Notes: generated by a model from the letters alone, not told the origin. A stretch of 64,000 nucleotides of DNA from Pseudoflavonifractor intestinihominis (GCF_040096055.1 NZ_JBBMFK010000011.1:1-64000); one strand, 5' to 3'; shown: positions 51,047-60,192, counted from the stretch's first letter. A program made the numbers and translations.

Positions 51047-53263
51047 ATGGAAGAAGAACAGCTCAACTGTATCGAGGGCACCGTAGAGGCCGTCATCTAC
51101 CAGAACGAGGAGAACGGCTACACGGTCCTCCGGCTGGACGCGGGGGACCAGGGGGGCATCACCGTGGTGGGGTGCATCCCTGGGGCCGCGCCGGGGGAGA
51201 GCATCACCGTCCGGGGCAGCTGGATGCGCCACGCCTCCTACGGCGAGCAGTTCAAGGCCGAGACGGTGGACCGGCGGATGCCCGCGGGCGAGCGGGCCAT
51301 CTTCGACTATCTGGCCTCGGGGGCGGTGCGGGGAATCGGCGCGGCCACGGCCAGGAAGATCGTGGAGGAGTTCGGCGGCGAGGCCCTCACCGTGCTGGAG
51401 GAGCACCCGGAGCAGCTGACCAAGATCCACGGCATCACCCGCAAGCGGGCCCTGGCCATGGGGGAGAACTTCCGCCTTCAGCTGGGCATGCGCCGCCTGC
51501 TGGAGTTCCTGGGGGACCACCAGCTGCCCCTCCAGCTGGCCATGCCCCTCTACCGGCGGTACGGGGACCGGACCCTGGAGGTACTGCGGGCCAACCCCTA
51601 CCTGCTGGTGGACGAGGAGCTGGGGGTCCGGTTCGACCAGGCCGACGAGCTGGCCCTGGACCAGGGCATGGAGGGGGACGACCCCCAGCGGCTGGAGGCC
51701 GGGCTGCTCTTTGAGCTGAGCCACAACCTGAACAACGGCCACACCTTCCTGCCCCGGCGGAAGCTGCTGGCCGCCACGGCCCAGCTGCTGGGCCTGGAGG
51801 ACCTGGAGACCCTGGGGGACGGGCTGGAGGCCCTCATGGAGCGGGGCGAGGTCATCCAGGAGGAGACGGCGGGGGAGGAGGCGGTCTACCTCTTCGACCT
51901 GTACGAGGCGGAGTGCTTCGTGGCCCAGCGGCTGGCTGAGATGAGCCGGGAGGAGCTGCTGCCTCCGGAGGACATGGACCGGGTCATCGACCGCATCCAG
52001 CGGGACCAGGGCATCACCTACGCGCCCCAGCAGCGCTCCGCCGTGGAGCTGGCGGCCCGGTCCCAGGTGATGCTGCTCACCGGCGGCCCGGGCACCGGCA
52101 AGACCACCTCTCTCCGGGGAGTGCTGGCCCTCTTCGACCACATGGGGCTGGACACCGCCCTGGCCGCCCCCACCGGCCGGGCGGCCAAGCGGCTGGGGGA
52201 GCTGTGCGGCATGGAGGCCTACACCATCCACCGCCTGCTGGAGACCCAGTTCGACCCGGGCACCGGCAAGCTGGTGTTCGCCCACGACGAGTCCGAGCCC
52301 CTGAAGGCGGACGCGGTGATCGTGGACGAGACCTCCATGGTGGACATCACCCTCATGCGGGCCCTGCTGTCCGCCCTGCGGGGGGAGTGCCGCCTGGTGC
52401 TGGTGGGGGACCCGGACCAGCTGCCCTCGGTGGGGCCGGGCAACGTGCTCTCCGACCTGATCCGCAGCGGGCGGGTGCCCACGGTGCGGCTCACCGAGAT
52501 CTTCCGCCAGGCCGCCCAGAGCGCCATCGTCATGAACGCCCACAGCGTCAACCGGGGCGAGCTGCCCGACCTGCACAACAGCGCCGCCAAGGACTTCTTC
52601 TTCCTCCGCCGCACCGACCCGGTGCGGGTGGCGGACACCATCGTGGAGCTGTGCAAGACCCGGCTGCCCGAGAAGATGGGCATCCCCGCCGACCAGATCC
52701 AGGTGCTCTCGCCCACCCGGCGGCACACCACCGGCACCGCCTCCCTCAACCGGAGCATCCAGGAGGCGGTGAACCCGGCCCAGCCCGGCAAGGGGGAGCG
52801 CCGCTTCGGGGAGTACATCTTCCGGGAGGGGGACCGGGTGATGCAGGTGCGCAACAACTACGATATCATGTGGCGGGGCAAGGACAACACCGACACGGGC
52901 ATGGGCATCTTCAACGGGGACATCGGGGTCATCGTCAAGGTGGACAACCGGGACGAGGTCATCACCGTGGACTTTGAGGGCCGGACGGTGGAGTACACGC
53001 CGGACATGCTCTCCGAGCTGGAGCCGGCCTACGCCGTCACGGTACATAAGGCCCAGGGCAGCGAGTACCGGGCGGTGATCCTGGCCGCCCTGGACGGCGC
53101 GCCCATGCTGCTCACCCGGGGCGTGCTCTACACCGCCATCACCCGGGCCAGGGAGCTGTTCATCATCGTGGGGGACGAGGGGAAGGTGGCCCAGATGGTG
53201 GCCAACAACCGCCAGCAGCGGCGGTATTCCGGCCTCCGGGCCAGGCTGGCCGCCGTGGAATAG
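51047..53263 (+). CDS. recD2: RecD-like DNA helicase
   Basis: The protein has 738 residues. The N-terminal domain specific to RecD2 (CIEGTVEAVIYQNEENGYTVLRL) is followed by helix-hairpin-helix repeats (GIGAATARKIVEEFGG, IHGITRKRALAMGENF). The SF1B helicase core has Walker A GGPGTGKTTS near residue 346, VDETSMVD as motif II, GDPDQLPSVGPG as motif III and VTVHKAQGSE late. RecD2 unwinds 5'-3' and acts in DNA repair without RecBC. ATG 51047 is used because the promoter and AGGGGAAG site are just before it. Confidence 0.96.
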   Translation: MEEEQLNCIEGTVEAVIYQNEENGYTVLRLDAGDQGGITVVGCIPGAAPGESITVRGSWMRHASYGEQFKAETVDRRMPAGERAIFDYLASGAVRGIGAATARKIVEEFGGEALTVLEEHPEQLTKIHGITRKRALAMGENFRLQLGMRRLLEFLGDHQLPLQLAMPLYRRYGDRTLEVLRANPYLLVDEELGVRFDQADELALDQGMEGDDPQRLEAGLLFELSHNLNNGHTFLPRRKLLAATAQLLGLEDLETLGDGLEALMERGEVIQEETAGEEAVYLFDLYEAECFVAQRLAEMSREELLPPEDMDRVIDRIQRDQGITYAPQQRSAVELAARSQVMLLTGGPGTGKTTSLRGVLALFDHMGLDTALAAPTGRAAKRLGELCGMEAYTIHRLLETQFDPGTGKLVFAHDESEPLKADAVIVDETSMVDITLMRALLSALRGECRLVLVGDPDQLPSVGPGNVLSDLIRSGRVPTVRLTEIFRQAAQSAIVMNAHSVNRGELPDLHNSAAKDFFFLRRTDPVRVADTIVELCKTRLPEKMGIPADQIQVLSPTRRHTTGTASLNRSIQEAVNPAQPGKGERRFGEYIFREGDRVMQVRNNYDIMWRGKDNTDTGMGIFNGDIGVIVKVDNRDEVITVDFEGRTVEYTPDMLSELEPAYAVTVHKAQGSEYRAVILAALDGAPMLLTRGVLYTAITRARELFIIVGDEGKVAQMVANNRQQRRYSGLRARLAAVE

Positions 53264-53275
53264 GAAGCTTCAGAT

Positions 53276-53301
53276 TTAGTGCATGCAATTGCATGCACTA
53301 A
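53276..53301. promoter_or_regulatory. 26-base perfect palindrome upstream of the RHH-comF operon
   Basis: The half site TTAGTGCATGCAA is followed directly by its exact reverse complement. A second inverted repeat (ACGCAC, five bases, GTGCGT) lies at 53345-53361. They bracket the region where a promoter for the RHH gene should be, so autoregulation by the RHH protein is likely. There is no T-run for a terminator. Confidence 0.7.
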
Positions 53302-53375
53302 GCAGTAAAACGAATCAAAGAAACATACCATATACGCAGAATGCACGCACTTGGCGTGCGTATGGGGTGTGTGGT

Positions 53376-53558
53376 ATGATGAAGAAAGAAATCAAGAACA
53401 TCGGCCTTCGGGTAAGTCCGGAGGTCCACCAGAAGCTGCGCTATATCGCCGAATATGAGGGCCGGACGCTGAACGGACAGGTCTACTATCTGATGCAGAC
53501 CTGTATCCGTGATTTTGAGAAGGAACATGGGCCGATCCGGCCGGAGGATCTGAAATGA
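53376..53558 (+). CDS. Ribbon-helix-helix (Arc-type) DNA-binding protein
   Basis: The protein has 60 residues: IKNIGLRVSPEVHQKLRYIA forms the strand and first helix, and EYEGRTLNGQVYYLMQTCI the second helix. Such proteins are dimeric repressors that bind short palindromes. The stop overlaps the start of comF (ATGA), so they are co-translated. No toxin-like partner is present, so it is not an obvious antitoxin. Confidence 0.8.
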   Translation: MMKKEIKNIGLRVSPEVHQKLRYIAEYEGRTLNGQVYYLMQTCIRDFEKEHGPIRPEDLK

Positions 53559-54217
53559 AGGCGGGGCAGATTTTGATGGACCTGCTGTTCCCGCCCCGGT
53601 GCGTGTTCTGCGGCCGGGTGCTGGGCAGCGGCGAGCGGGAGATTTGCGCCCAGTGCCAGCGCACTCTGCCCTGGCTGACGGAAGAGGCGGCGGAGCAGAC
53701 GGGGGAGTTCTTTGACAAGTGCGTCTCGCCCCTGCGCTATGAGAACTTTGTGCGGGACTCCATCCACCGCTACAAGTTCAAAGGCATGAGCCGGTACGCG
53801 GGCATTTACGGCATCCTGGTGGCCCAGTGCGTCCGGGACCATCTGGCGGGGGCGTACGACCTGATCTCCTGGGTGCCCCTGTCGGACAAGCGGAAGAAGG
53901 AGCGGGGCTACGACCAGGCCTTTCTGCTGGCCCAGTCGGCGGCGGTGAACCTGGACGACGTGGCGGTGGAGACCCTGCGCAAGCTGCGGGACACCGAGGC
54001 CCAGTCCGGCCTGGAGCACGACGAGAGCCGCCGGGCCAACGTGCTGGGGGCCTACACCTGCACCGAGCCCGAGCTGGTGGAGGGGAAGCGGATCCTGCTC
54101 ATCGACGATGTGATCACCACCGGCTCCACCATCTCCGAGTGCGCCCGTACGCTGCTGACCGCCGGCGCGGAAAAGGTGGTGTGCGCCACCCTGGCCAGGG
54201 CCCGCTCCGGCCGGTGA
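53555..54217 (+). CDS. comF: ComF family phosphoribosyltransferase-like protein
   Basis: The protein has 220 residues. An N-terminal zinc finger (LLFPPRCVFCGRVL... CAQC) precedes a phosphoribosyltransferase-like domain with SWVPLSDKRKKERGYDQAFLLA and the PRPP loop RILLIDDVITTGSTISECA. In transformable bacteria ComF helps DNA uptake across the membrane. It is co-translated with an RHH regulator. Confidence 0.92.
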   Translation: MKAGQILMDLLFPPRCVFCGRVLGSGEREICAQCQRTLPWLTEEAAEQTGEFFDKCVSPLRYENFVRDSIHRYKFKGMSRYAGIYGILVAQCVRDHLAGAYDLISWVPLSDKRKKERGYDQAFLLAQSAAVNLDDVAVETLRKLRDTEAQSGLEHDESRRANVLGAYTCTEPELVEGKRILLIDDVITTGSTISECARTLLTAGAEKVVCATLARARSGR

Positions 54218-54300
54218 CTGGTCAATGTGCCCTATGGGAGAGAAAAAATTCCAATCCGGGCCAGGAAAATGTGAAAAATCTATAAAATTTGGGAAAAGCG

Positions 54301-54329
54301 TTGAAATAACACATCCGCCACATTATAAT
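54301..54329 (+). promoter_or_regulatory. Sigma-A promoter of mreB
   Basis: TTGAAA and a perfect TATAAT are spaced by exactly 17 bases. The implied transcription start (about 54336) is only some nine bases before ATG 54345. Confidence 0.8.
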
Positions 54330-54344
54330 GTAGAGGATTAAGAT

Positions 54345-55421
54345 ATGGGATTTTGGTCCAAACTAAAAGAAATGCTAAAAAAGCTTAGAGGTGCGGGTAT
54401 GTTCAGTAAGGATATCGGAATCGACCTGGGAACAGCGTCGATCCTCGTTTATGTAAAAGGCAAGGGCGTGGTGCTGCGGGAGCCCTCCGTGGTGGCCATG
54501 GACAAGGATACGGGCAAGCTTCTGAAGGTGGGCACCGAGGCGCAGCAGATGCTGGGCCGTACCCCCGGCAATATCGTGGCCATCCGTCCCCTCCGTGAGG
54601 GCGTTATCTCCGACTTCGACATGACCGAGCGGATGCTCAAGGAGTTCATCCGCAAGGCCGCCGCCTTCCGCTTCTTCAAGCCCCGCGTGGTCATCTGCGT
54701 GCCCTCCGGCATCACCGAGGTGGAGGAGCGGGCCGTCATCGACGCGGGCATCCAGGCCGGCGCCCGCCGGGTGTACCTCATCGAGGAGCCCCTGGCCGCC
54801 GCCATCGGCGCGGGCATCGACATCACCAAGCCCGACGGCCATATGATCGTGGACATCGGCGGCGGCACCACCGACATCGCCGTCATCTCCCTGGGCGGCA
54901 TCGTGGAGTCCACCTCCATCAAGATCGCCGGCGACCAGTTTGACGAGGCCATTGTCAAGTACATCCGCCGCAAGCACAACGTGCTCATCGGCGACCGGAC
55001 CGCCGAGGAGATCAAGATGCAGATCGGCTGCGTGTTCCCCCGGCCCGAGGAGCAGAGCTACGAGGTCAAGGGCCGCTGCCTGATGACCGGTCTGCCCCGC
55101 ACCTTCACCGTCACCTCCAGCGAGATGATCGAGGCCTTCGAGGAGGTCTCCACCCGCATCCTGGAGGCGGTCCACGGCGTGCTGGAGCGCACGCCCCCCG
55201 AGCTGGTGGCCGATATCTCCACCAACGGCATCGTCATGACCGGCGGCGGCAGCCTGGTGTGGGGCTTTGACAAGCTGATCGAGTCCCACACCGGCATCGA
55301 GACCCACGTGGCCGACGACGCCATATCCTGCGTGGCCTTCGGCACCGGCAAGAGCCTGGACTCCGTGAGCGACATGCAGGACGGCACCATAAACCTGTCC
55401 CGCCGCAAGCAGATGAACTGA
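54345..55421 (+). CDS. mreB: Rod-shape protein MreB (actin homologue)
   Basis: The protein has 358 residues. Phosphate and nucleotide motifs include IGIDLGTASILVYVKGKG, PSGITEVEERAV, LIEEPLAAAIGAGI, VDIGGGTTDIAVI and MTGGGSLVWGFD. MreB forms membrane-bound filaments that organise side-wall peptidoglycan synthesis. The first 16 residues (MGFWSKLKEMLKKLRG) would form an amphipathic helix, and residues 10-20 match the start of Escherichia coli MreB (MLKKFRGMFSNDLSIDLG). I therefore keep ATG 54345. ATG 54399 behind AGAGGTG is an alternative that drops this helix. mreC and mreD do not follow, so this is an isolated mreB/mbl-type gene. Confidence 0.94.
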   Translation: MGFWSKLKEMLKKLRGAGMFSKDIGIDLGTASILVYVKGKGVVLREPSVVAMDKDTGKLLKVGTEAQQMLGRTPGNIVAIRPLREGVISDFDMTERMLKEFIRKAAAFRFFKPRVVICVPSGITEVEERAVIDAGIQAGARRVYLIEEPLAAAIGAGIDITKPDGHMIVDIGGGTTDIAVISLGGIVESTSIKIAGDQFDEAIVKYIRRKHNVLIGDRTAEEIKMQIGCVFPRPEEQSYEVKGRCLMTGLPRTFTVTSSEMIEAFEEVSTRILEAVHGVLERTPPELVADISTNGIVMTGGGSLVWGFDKLIESHTGIETHVADDAISCVAFGTGKSLDSVSDMQDGTINLSRRKQMN

Positions 55422-55444
55422 ACAGATGCGCCCTTCTGGGCGAG

Positions 55445-55480
55445 ACAAACGCCGGAATGCAGCCGCATTCCGGCGTTTGT
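55445..55480 (+). terminator. Terminator after mreB
   Basis: ACAAACGCCGGAATGC pairs perfectly with GCATTCCGGCGTTTGT; GCACATTTT follows. Confidence 0.75.
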
Positions 55481-55520
55481 GCACATTTTGGGGCGGTATG
55501 TCTTTTCTGACTTCTGGCTA

Positions 55521-55549
55521 TTCTAATCGGCACCGGTTTCTGCTATAAT
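55521..55549 (+). promoter_or_regulatory. Putative extended -10 promoter of murB
   Basis: A perfect TATAAT carries TGC in front; the -35 (TTCTAA, spacing 17) is weak. It gives a leader of about 115 bases before murB. Confidence 0.55.
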
Positions 55550-55671
55550 AATGTTTAATGGACCGGCCGCCCTGCGGTCTGTTCATGCGGCCTGTGCCGC
55601 CTGTTAAAGCTGAGATATTTTGCCGGTGTTTTGGCCGGTATTGCCTATAAACTCAATTATTGGAGGTCAAA

Positions 55672-56589
55672 ATGGACATTTTTTCTGCTGTGCGCATGGT
55701 GCTGGAGCGGGAGTGCCCGGAGCTGGAGCTGCGCACTGAGGAGCCCATGGCCCGGCACACCACCTTCCGGGTGGGCGGTCCTGCCAGGCTGATGGCATTT
55801 CCCAAAGATAAAAAAGAGATCAAGGCGGCTGTCCGTGCCGCTGATCAGATGGGGGTCGTCCCCTTTTTCCTGGGCAACGGCAGCAATCTGCTGGTGGCCG
55901 ACAAAGGCGTAGAGGCCTTTGTCATCAAGACCGGCGGACTGGACCAGGTCCGGGAGGTCAACCGCCGCCTGCGGGCCGAGTGCGGCATCCCCCTGTCCCG
56001 GCTGGCCATGGCCGCCCTGGGCCGGGGGCTGACCGGCCTGGAGTTCGCCCACGGCATCCCCGGCAGCCTGGGGGGCGCTGTGGTGATGAACGCCGGGGCC
56101 TACGGCGGGGAGATGGTCCAGGTCCTCACCGCCGTCACCTACCTGGACGAGACCGGCCAGGAGCATACCGTGCCCGCGGAGCAGTGCCAGCTCACCTACC
56201 GCCACAGCGTGTTCACCGACCACCCGGCGTGGCTGGTGCTGGAGGCGGAGATGGAGCTGGAGCAGGGTGACGCCGAGGAGATCAGGGCAAAAATGGAGGA
56301 CCTGGCCCAGCGGCGCAAGAGCAAGCAGCCCCTGGAGTACCCCAGCGCGGGGAGCACCTTCAAGCGGCCGGCGGGCCACTTTGCCGCCGCCCTCATCGAG
56401 CAGTGCGGCCTGAAGGGCCTGACCGTGGGGGGCGCCCAGGTGTCGGAGAAGCACGCCGGGTTCGTCATCAACCGGGGCGGCGCCACCTGCGCCGACATCC
56501 TGAAGCTGACCGACCAGATCAAAGAGACCGTCCTCCGGGAGACCGGGGTGGCCCTGGAGCTGGAGGTCCGGACCCTGGGCTGCGTGTAA
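55672..56589 (+). CDS. murB: UDP-N-acetylenolpyruvoylglucosamine reductase
   Basis: The protein has 305 residues, type IIa MurB. FAD-binding signatures are HTTFRVGGPA and FLGNGSNLLVAD, with GIPGSLGGAVVMNAGAYGGEM. The catalytic Ser lies in YPSAGSTFKRPAGHFA. It makes UDP-MurNAc for peptidoglycan. ATG 55672 follows GGAGGT by six bases. It heads the murB-rapZ-yvcK-whiA group typical of Firmicutes. Confidence 0.96.
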   Translation: MDIFSAVRMVLERECPELELRTEEPMARHTTFRVGGPARLMAFPKDKKEIKAAVRAADQMGVVPFFLGNGSNLLVADKGVEAFVIKTGGLDQVREVNRRLRAECGIPLSRLAMAALGRGLTGLEFAHGIPGSLGGAVVMNAGAYGGEMVQVLTAVTYLDETGQEHTVPAEQCQLTYRHSVFTDHPAWLVLEAEMELEQGDAEEIRAKMEDLAQRRKSKQPLEYPSAGSTFKRPAGHFAAALIEQCGLKGLTVGGAQVSEKHAGFVINRGGATCADILKLTDQIKETVLRETGVALELEVRTLGCV

Positions 56590-56622
56590 CAGAAAGAAAA
56601 CCATTGGCAGAGGTGTGGAGTT

Positions 56623-57483
56623 ATGGAATTTGTGATCATTTCCGGCCTGTCCGGCGCGGGAAAGAGTAAGGCGGCCTCCTTTATGGAGGATATGGGGTTC
56701 TATGTGGTGGACAACATGCCGGCGGCGCTGATCCCCAAGTTCGCCGAGCTGTGCATGGCCAGCCCGGGGAAGTACGAGCGGGTGGTGCTGGTCACCGACA
56801 TCCGGGGCGGCCAGACCTTTGACGGGCTGTTCGACGCCCTGGACGCCCTCCACAGCATGGGCTGCCAGTACAAGATTCTCTTTGTGGAGGCCACCACCGA
56901 GACCATCATCAAGCGCTACAAGGAGACCCGCCGCATCCACCCCCTGCTCCGGCCCGGCGAGAGCCTGGCCGAGGCGGTGGGCCAGGAGCGGAAGGATCTG
57001 GAGCCGGTGCGCCGCCGGGCGGAGTACATCATCGACACCTCCGCCCTCTCCACCTCCAAGCTGCGGGGCGAGGTGCTCCGCCTCTTCGGCGGGGACAGCG
57101 CTGTGCCCGCCATGGGCGTCAACGTCATCTCCTTCGGCTTCAAGTACGGCATTCCCCTGGAGGCCGACCTGGTGTTTGACGTGCGCTTTCTCCCCAACCC
57201 CTACTACATCGCCGAACTGCGGCACCAGACCGGGCTGGATAAGCCGGTGTATGACTTTGTGTTCGGCTACCAGGAGACCCGGGACTTTATGACCCACCTG
57301 GAGAATCTCATCAGCTTCCTGCTCCCCAAGTACGTGGAGGAGGGGAAGACCATGCTGGTCATCGGCATCGGCTGTACCGGCGGCCAGCACCGGAGCGTGG
57401 CCATCACCAGAGCCCTGGCCGACTTCATCCGCCAGAAGGGCTACCAGGCCACGGACAACCACAGGGACATGACAAGAGCGTAG
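56623..57483 (+). CDS. rapZ: RapZ/YvcJ nucleotide-binding protein
   Basis: The protein has 286 residues. Walker A is GLSGAGKSKAA at residues 8-18, and the C-terminal part carries GIGCTGGQHRSVAI. Homologues control glucosamine-6-phosphate synthesis through small RNAs in enterobacteria. In Firmicutes YvcJ is a nucleotide-binding protein needed for normal competence. It lies 33 bases after murB and 16 before yvcK. Confidence 0.96.
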   Translation: MEFVIISGLSGAGKSKAASFMEDMGFYVVDNMPAALIPKFAELCMASPGKYERVVLVTDIRGGQTFDGLFDALDALHSMGCQYKILFVEATTETIIKRYKETRRIHPLLRPGESLAEAVGQERKDLEPVRRRAEYIIDTSALSTSKLRGEVLRLFGGDSAVPAMGVNVISFGFKYGIPLEADLVFDVRFLPNPYYIAELRHQTGLDKPVYDFVFGYQETRDFMTHLENLISFLLPKYVEEGKTMLVIGIGCTGGQHRSVAITRALADFIRQKGYQATDNHRDMTRA

Positions 57484-57499
57484 GAGGTGCGTCTGATCT

Positions 57500-58519
57500 A
57501 TGACCGAGCCTTATTCCGCCGACCGCCGGTGGGAGTATGAGCCGCGGATCGTCGCCATCGGCGGCGGCACCGGCCTGTCCACCATGCTGCGGGGCCTGAA
57601 GAGCTACACCCACAATCTGACCGCCATCGTCACCGTGGCAGACGACGGCGGCGGGTCCGGCGTGCTGCGCCAGGACCTGGGCATGCCCCCGCCGGGGGAT
57701 ATCCGCCACTGCATGGAGGCCCTGGCCAACGTGGAGCCCGTGATGGGGGAGCTGCTGTCCTACCGCTTCCCCAAGGACTCGGGCAGCCTGGCGGGCCAGT
57801 CCTTCGGCAACCTGATCCTGGCCGCCCTCAACGGCATCTCCGGGTCCTTCGACCAGGCCGTGGCCCGGATGAGCCAGGTCCTGGCCATCACCGGCCGGGT
57901 GCTGCCCGTGACCAACGCCGACGTGCAGCTGGAGGCCACCTTTGAAAACGGCACCGCCGTGGTGGGGGAGTCCAAGATCAGCGCCTTCAAGAAGGAGCAG
58001 GACTGCCGCATCAAGCAGGTACGGCTGCTGCCCGAGCGGCCCGCCGCCCTGCCCGAGAGCCTGAAGGCCATCGGCGAGGCGGACATGATCCTGCTGGGCC
58101 CGGGCAGCCTGTACACCAGCGTCATCCCCAACCTGCTGGTGGAGGGCATTGCCGACGCGGTGTGCCGGTCCAAGGCCCTGAAGATGTATATCTGCAACAT
58201 CATGACCCAGGACGGCGAGACCGAGGGCATGACGGCCTCCGACCACGTGAAGGCCCTGCTGGCCCACTCGGGCCCGGGGCTCATCGACCTGTGCCTGTGC
58301 AACTCTGCGCCCGTGCGGCCCCGCCTGGTGGAGCGGTACAAGGAGGAGGACGCGGCCCCCATCGTGGTGGACGCCCCCGCTATCGAGGCCATGGGGATCG
58401 AGGTCATCACCCGGCCCCTGGCCTCCGAGACCTCCAACTACGCCCGCCACTCCATCGCCCGGCTGGCCGCCGCCGTCATGGAGATCTACGAGGACCGGGC
58501 CCAGACCAAAGTGTTCTGA
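57500..58519 (+). CDS. yvcK: YvcK/GlmR-type regulator (CofD-like fold)
   Basis: The protein has 339 residues. The signature IVAIGGGTGLSTMLRGLK is at the N-terminus, followed by TVADDGGGSGVLRQDLGMPPPGD and a conserved LGPGSLYTSVIPNLLV. YvcK binds UDP-GlcNAc and balances carbon flow into cell wall precursors. AGGAGG precedes the ATG. It sits between rapZ and whiA as expected. Confidence 0.96.
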   Translation: MTEPYSADRRWEYEPRIVAIGGGTGLSTMLRGLKSYTHNLTAIVTVADDGGGSGVLRQDLGMPPPGDIRHCMEALANVEPVMGELLSYRFPKDSGSLAGQSFGNLILAALNGISGSFDQAVARMSQVLAITGRVLPVTNADVQLEATFENGTAVVGESKISAFKKEQDCRIKQVRLLPERPAALPESLKAIGEADMILLGPGSLYTSVIPNLLVEGIADAVCRSKALKMYICNIMTQDGETEGMTASDHVKALLAHSGPGLIDLCLCNSAPVRPRLVERYKEEDAAPIVVDAPAIEAMGIEVITRPLASETSNYARHSIARLAAAVMEIYEDRAQTKVF

Positions 58520-58561
58520 GCCGACGGGACGGATATCAAACAACAAGCGAGGGATTCTTTC

Positions 58562-59470
58562 ATGTCCTTTTCCAGCCAGACCAAGGAGGAGCTGTGCCGC
58601 GCCCCCCTGGCCCGGAAGTGCTGCGCCCAGGCCGAGGCCTACGGTGTGCTTCTCTTCTGCAACGCCTTCTCCACCCGCGAGGTCCGCGTGATCACCGAGA
58701 GCGGCGCCTTTGCCGCCCGGCTGCCCCTGCTGTTCCGGAAAGCCTTTCAGCTGGACTTTGACAGCCTGCCCGAGGGAGAAGGGGGCAAGCGGGTGTTTTC
58801 CATCACCAATGGGGACAAGCTCCGGCGGATCTTCACCGCCTTCGGCTTTGACCCGGCGGACAGCCTGGCCCACCACATCAACTTCGCCGTCCTGGAGGAG
58901 GACCACTGCCGGACCGCCTTCTTCCGGGGCGCGTTTCTGGCGGGCGGCTCGGTTACCGACCCGGCCAAGCGCTACCATCTGGAGCTGGTCACCTCCCACT
59001 ACAGCGTCAGCCGGGAGCTGACCGCCCTGCTGCTGGAGGCGGGGTTCTCCCCCAAGGAGACCACCCGCAAGTCCAACTACATGACATACTTCAAGCAGAG
59101 CGAGTACATCGCCGACTTTCTCACCGCCATCGGCGCGCCGGTGGCGGCCATGGAGCTGATGAACGCCAAGCTGGAGAAGAACCTGCGGGGCAGCGTGAAC
59201 CGCCGGGTGAACTGCGACGCGGCCAACCTGGACAAGGCGGTGGACGCGGCCATGGAGCAGATCGAGGCCATCCGCCGCCTGGAGGAGCGGATGGACCTGA
59301 CCGAGCTGGGGGACAAGCTGTACGAGACCGCCCGGCTGCGGCTGGAGAACCCGGAGCTGACCCTGTCCCAGCTGGCGGAGCTGTGCGACCCGCCGGTGAC
59401 CAAGAGCTGCATGAACCACCGGCTGCGCAAGCTGCTGGCCCTGGCCCAGACGGGGGAAGAGGCGCAGTAA
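58562..59470 (+). CDS. whiA: DNA-binding protein WhiA
   Basis: The protein has 302 residues. The N-terminal LAGLIDADG-like domain includes RTAFFRGAFLAGGSVTDP, and the C-terminal helix-turn-helix includes LTLSQLAELCDPPVTKSCMNHRLRKL. WhiA controls sporulation in Streptomyces and cell division or chromosome segregation in Firmicutes. In Bacillus the next gene is crh; here an unrelated membrane protein follows. Confidence 0.95.
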   Translation: MSFSSQTKEELCRAPLARKCCAQAEAYGVLLFCNAFSTREVRVITESGAFAARLPLLFRKAFQLDFDSLPEGEGGKRVFSITNGDKLRRIFTAFGFDPADSLAHHINFAVLEEDHCRTAFFRGAFLAGGSVTDPAKRYHLELVTSHYSVSRELTALLLEAGFSPKETTRKSNYMTYFKQSEYIADFLTAIGAPVAAMELMNAKLEKNLRGSVNRRVNCDAANLDKAVDAAMEQIEAIRRLEERMDLTELGDKLYETARLRLENPELTLSQLAELCDPPVTKSCMNHRLRKLLALAQTGEEAQ

Positions 59471-59553
59471 ACGCCGCATCCGGCCAAAGATCAGGCGGGC
59501 GCCGCCTGAACCATCCGCTGTATAAGTACATAGAGCTGGTAGGGGAAATGGGG

Positions 59554-60171
59554 ATGTCACGACTGTTTTGCTTTCACAGTCCCGATTCGCCGGAAGTCCT
59601 CAGAGAGAAGCTGGAGGAATGGATTGCCGCGGAGAACTGGAAAGGGACCCGGCAGACCCTCACAGATGGCCGCTGGAGCTGCCGTGTGCACTGGCGCAGG
59701 AAGGGACGCTTCATCTTAAAGGAAAAGCACTGGCGGGCTGAAAAGACAGGGGTATACACCTTTTCTGAGCCGCATGGGGGGTATGCTGACGCGCCCATTG
59801 AGAAGATACCCAGGCCCCTGGGCGAGCAGCGGGCGCACATAGTGGGCGGGTTCCACCTCGGCACATATGCAGAGGCGTATTTCCCCAGACCATTTTCCGG
59901 GCGTATCCTGCCGGACGGAGCGGGTGGAAGTATTCTGTCTGGACGATTTGTGGTATCCGGCTTCGTAAAGGCCGTTTATGCTGTGCTTTTTGCGGTCATT
60001 ATGCTGTGGATCATCCAGACGAAGCGGTTGGAATTACTGCTGCTCCTGCTCCTTTTGCTTGGAGCGGTATTACGTCTCAAATTTGCGGATTACGGTGCGG
60101 AAGGCCGGGACCGGAGTATTCTGGCGCTGCTTCGCGCCCATATGGAGGAAATACAAGAAAATTCCATTTGA
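59554..60171 (+). CDS. Membrane protein of unknown function between whiA and dnaE
   Basis: The protein has about 205 residues (ATG 59554, seven bases after TAGGGGAA; ATG 59548 also possible). Residues 1-130 are soluble and basic, with many Trp and Arg. About residues 132-170 form one or two membrane helices, including a run of nine leucines, followed by a charged tail. Codon choice is less GC-biased than in neighbouring genes (for example CGT, TTA and GAA are frequent). I recognise no family. It may be a recent arrival in the place where crh sits in Bacillus. Confidence 0.7.
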   Translation: MSRLFCFHSPDSPEVLREKLEEWIAAENWKGTRQTLTDGRWSCRVHWRRKGRFILKEKHWRAEKTGVYTFSEPHGGYADAPIEKIPRPLGEQRAHIVGGFHLGTYAEAYFPRPFSGRILPDGAGGSILSGRFVVSGFVKAVYAVLFAVIMLWIIQTKRLELLLLLLLLLGAVLRLKFADYGAEGRDRSILALLRAHMEEIQENSI

Positions 60172-60192
60172 TTTCTCGCGAGGAGGTTCTAT

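Noticed and set aside
53283..53558. RHH protein as antitoxin of a toxin-antitoxin pair
   Set aside because: The overlapping partner is a full-length ComF protein with zinc finger and PRPP loop, not a toxin.
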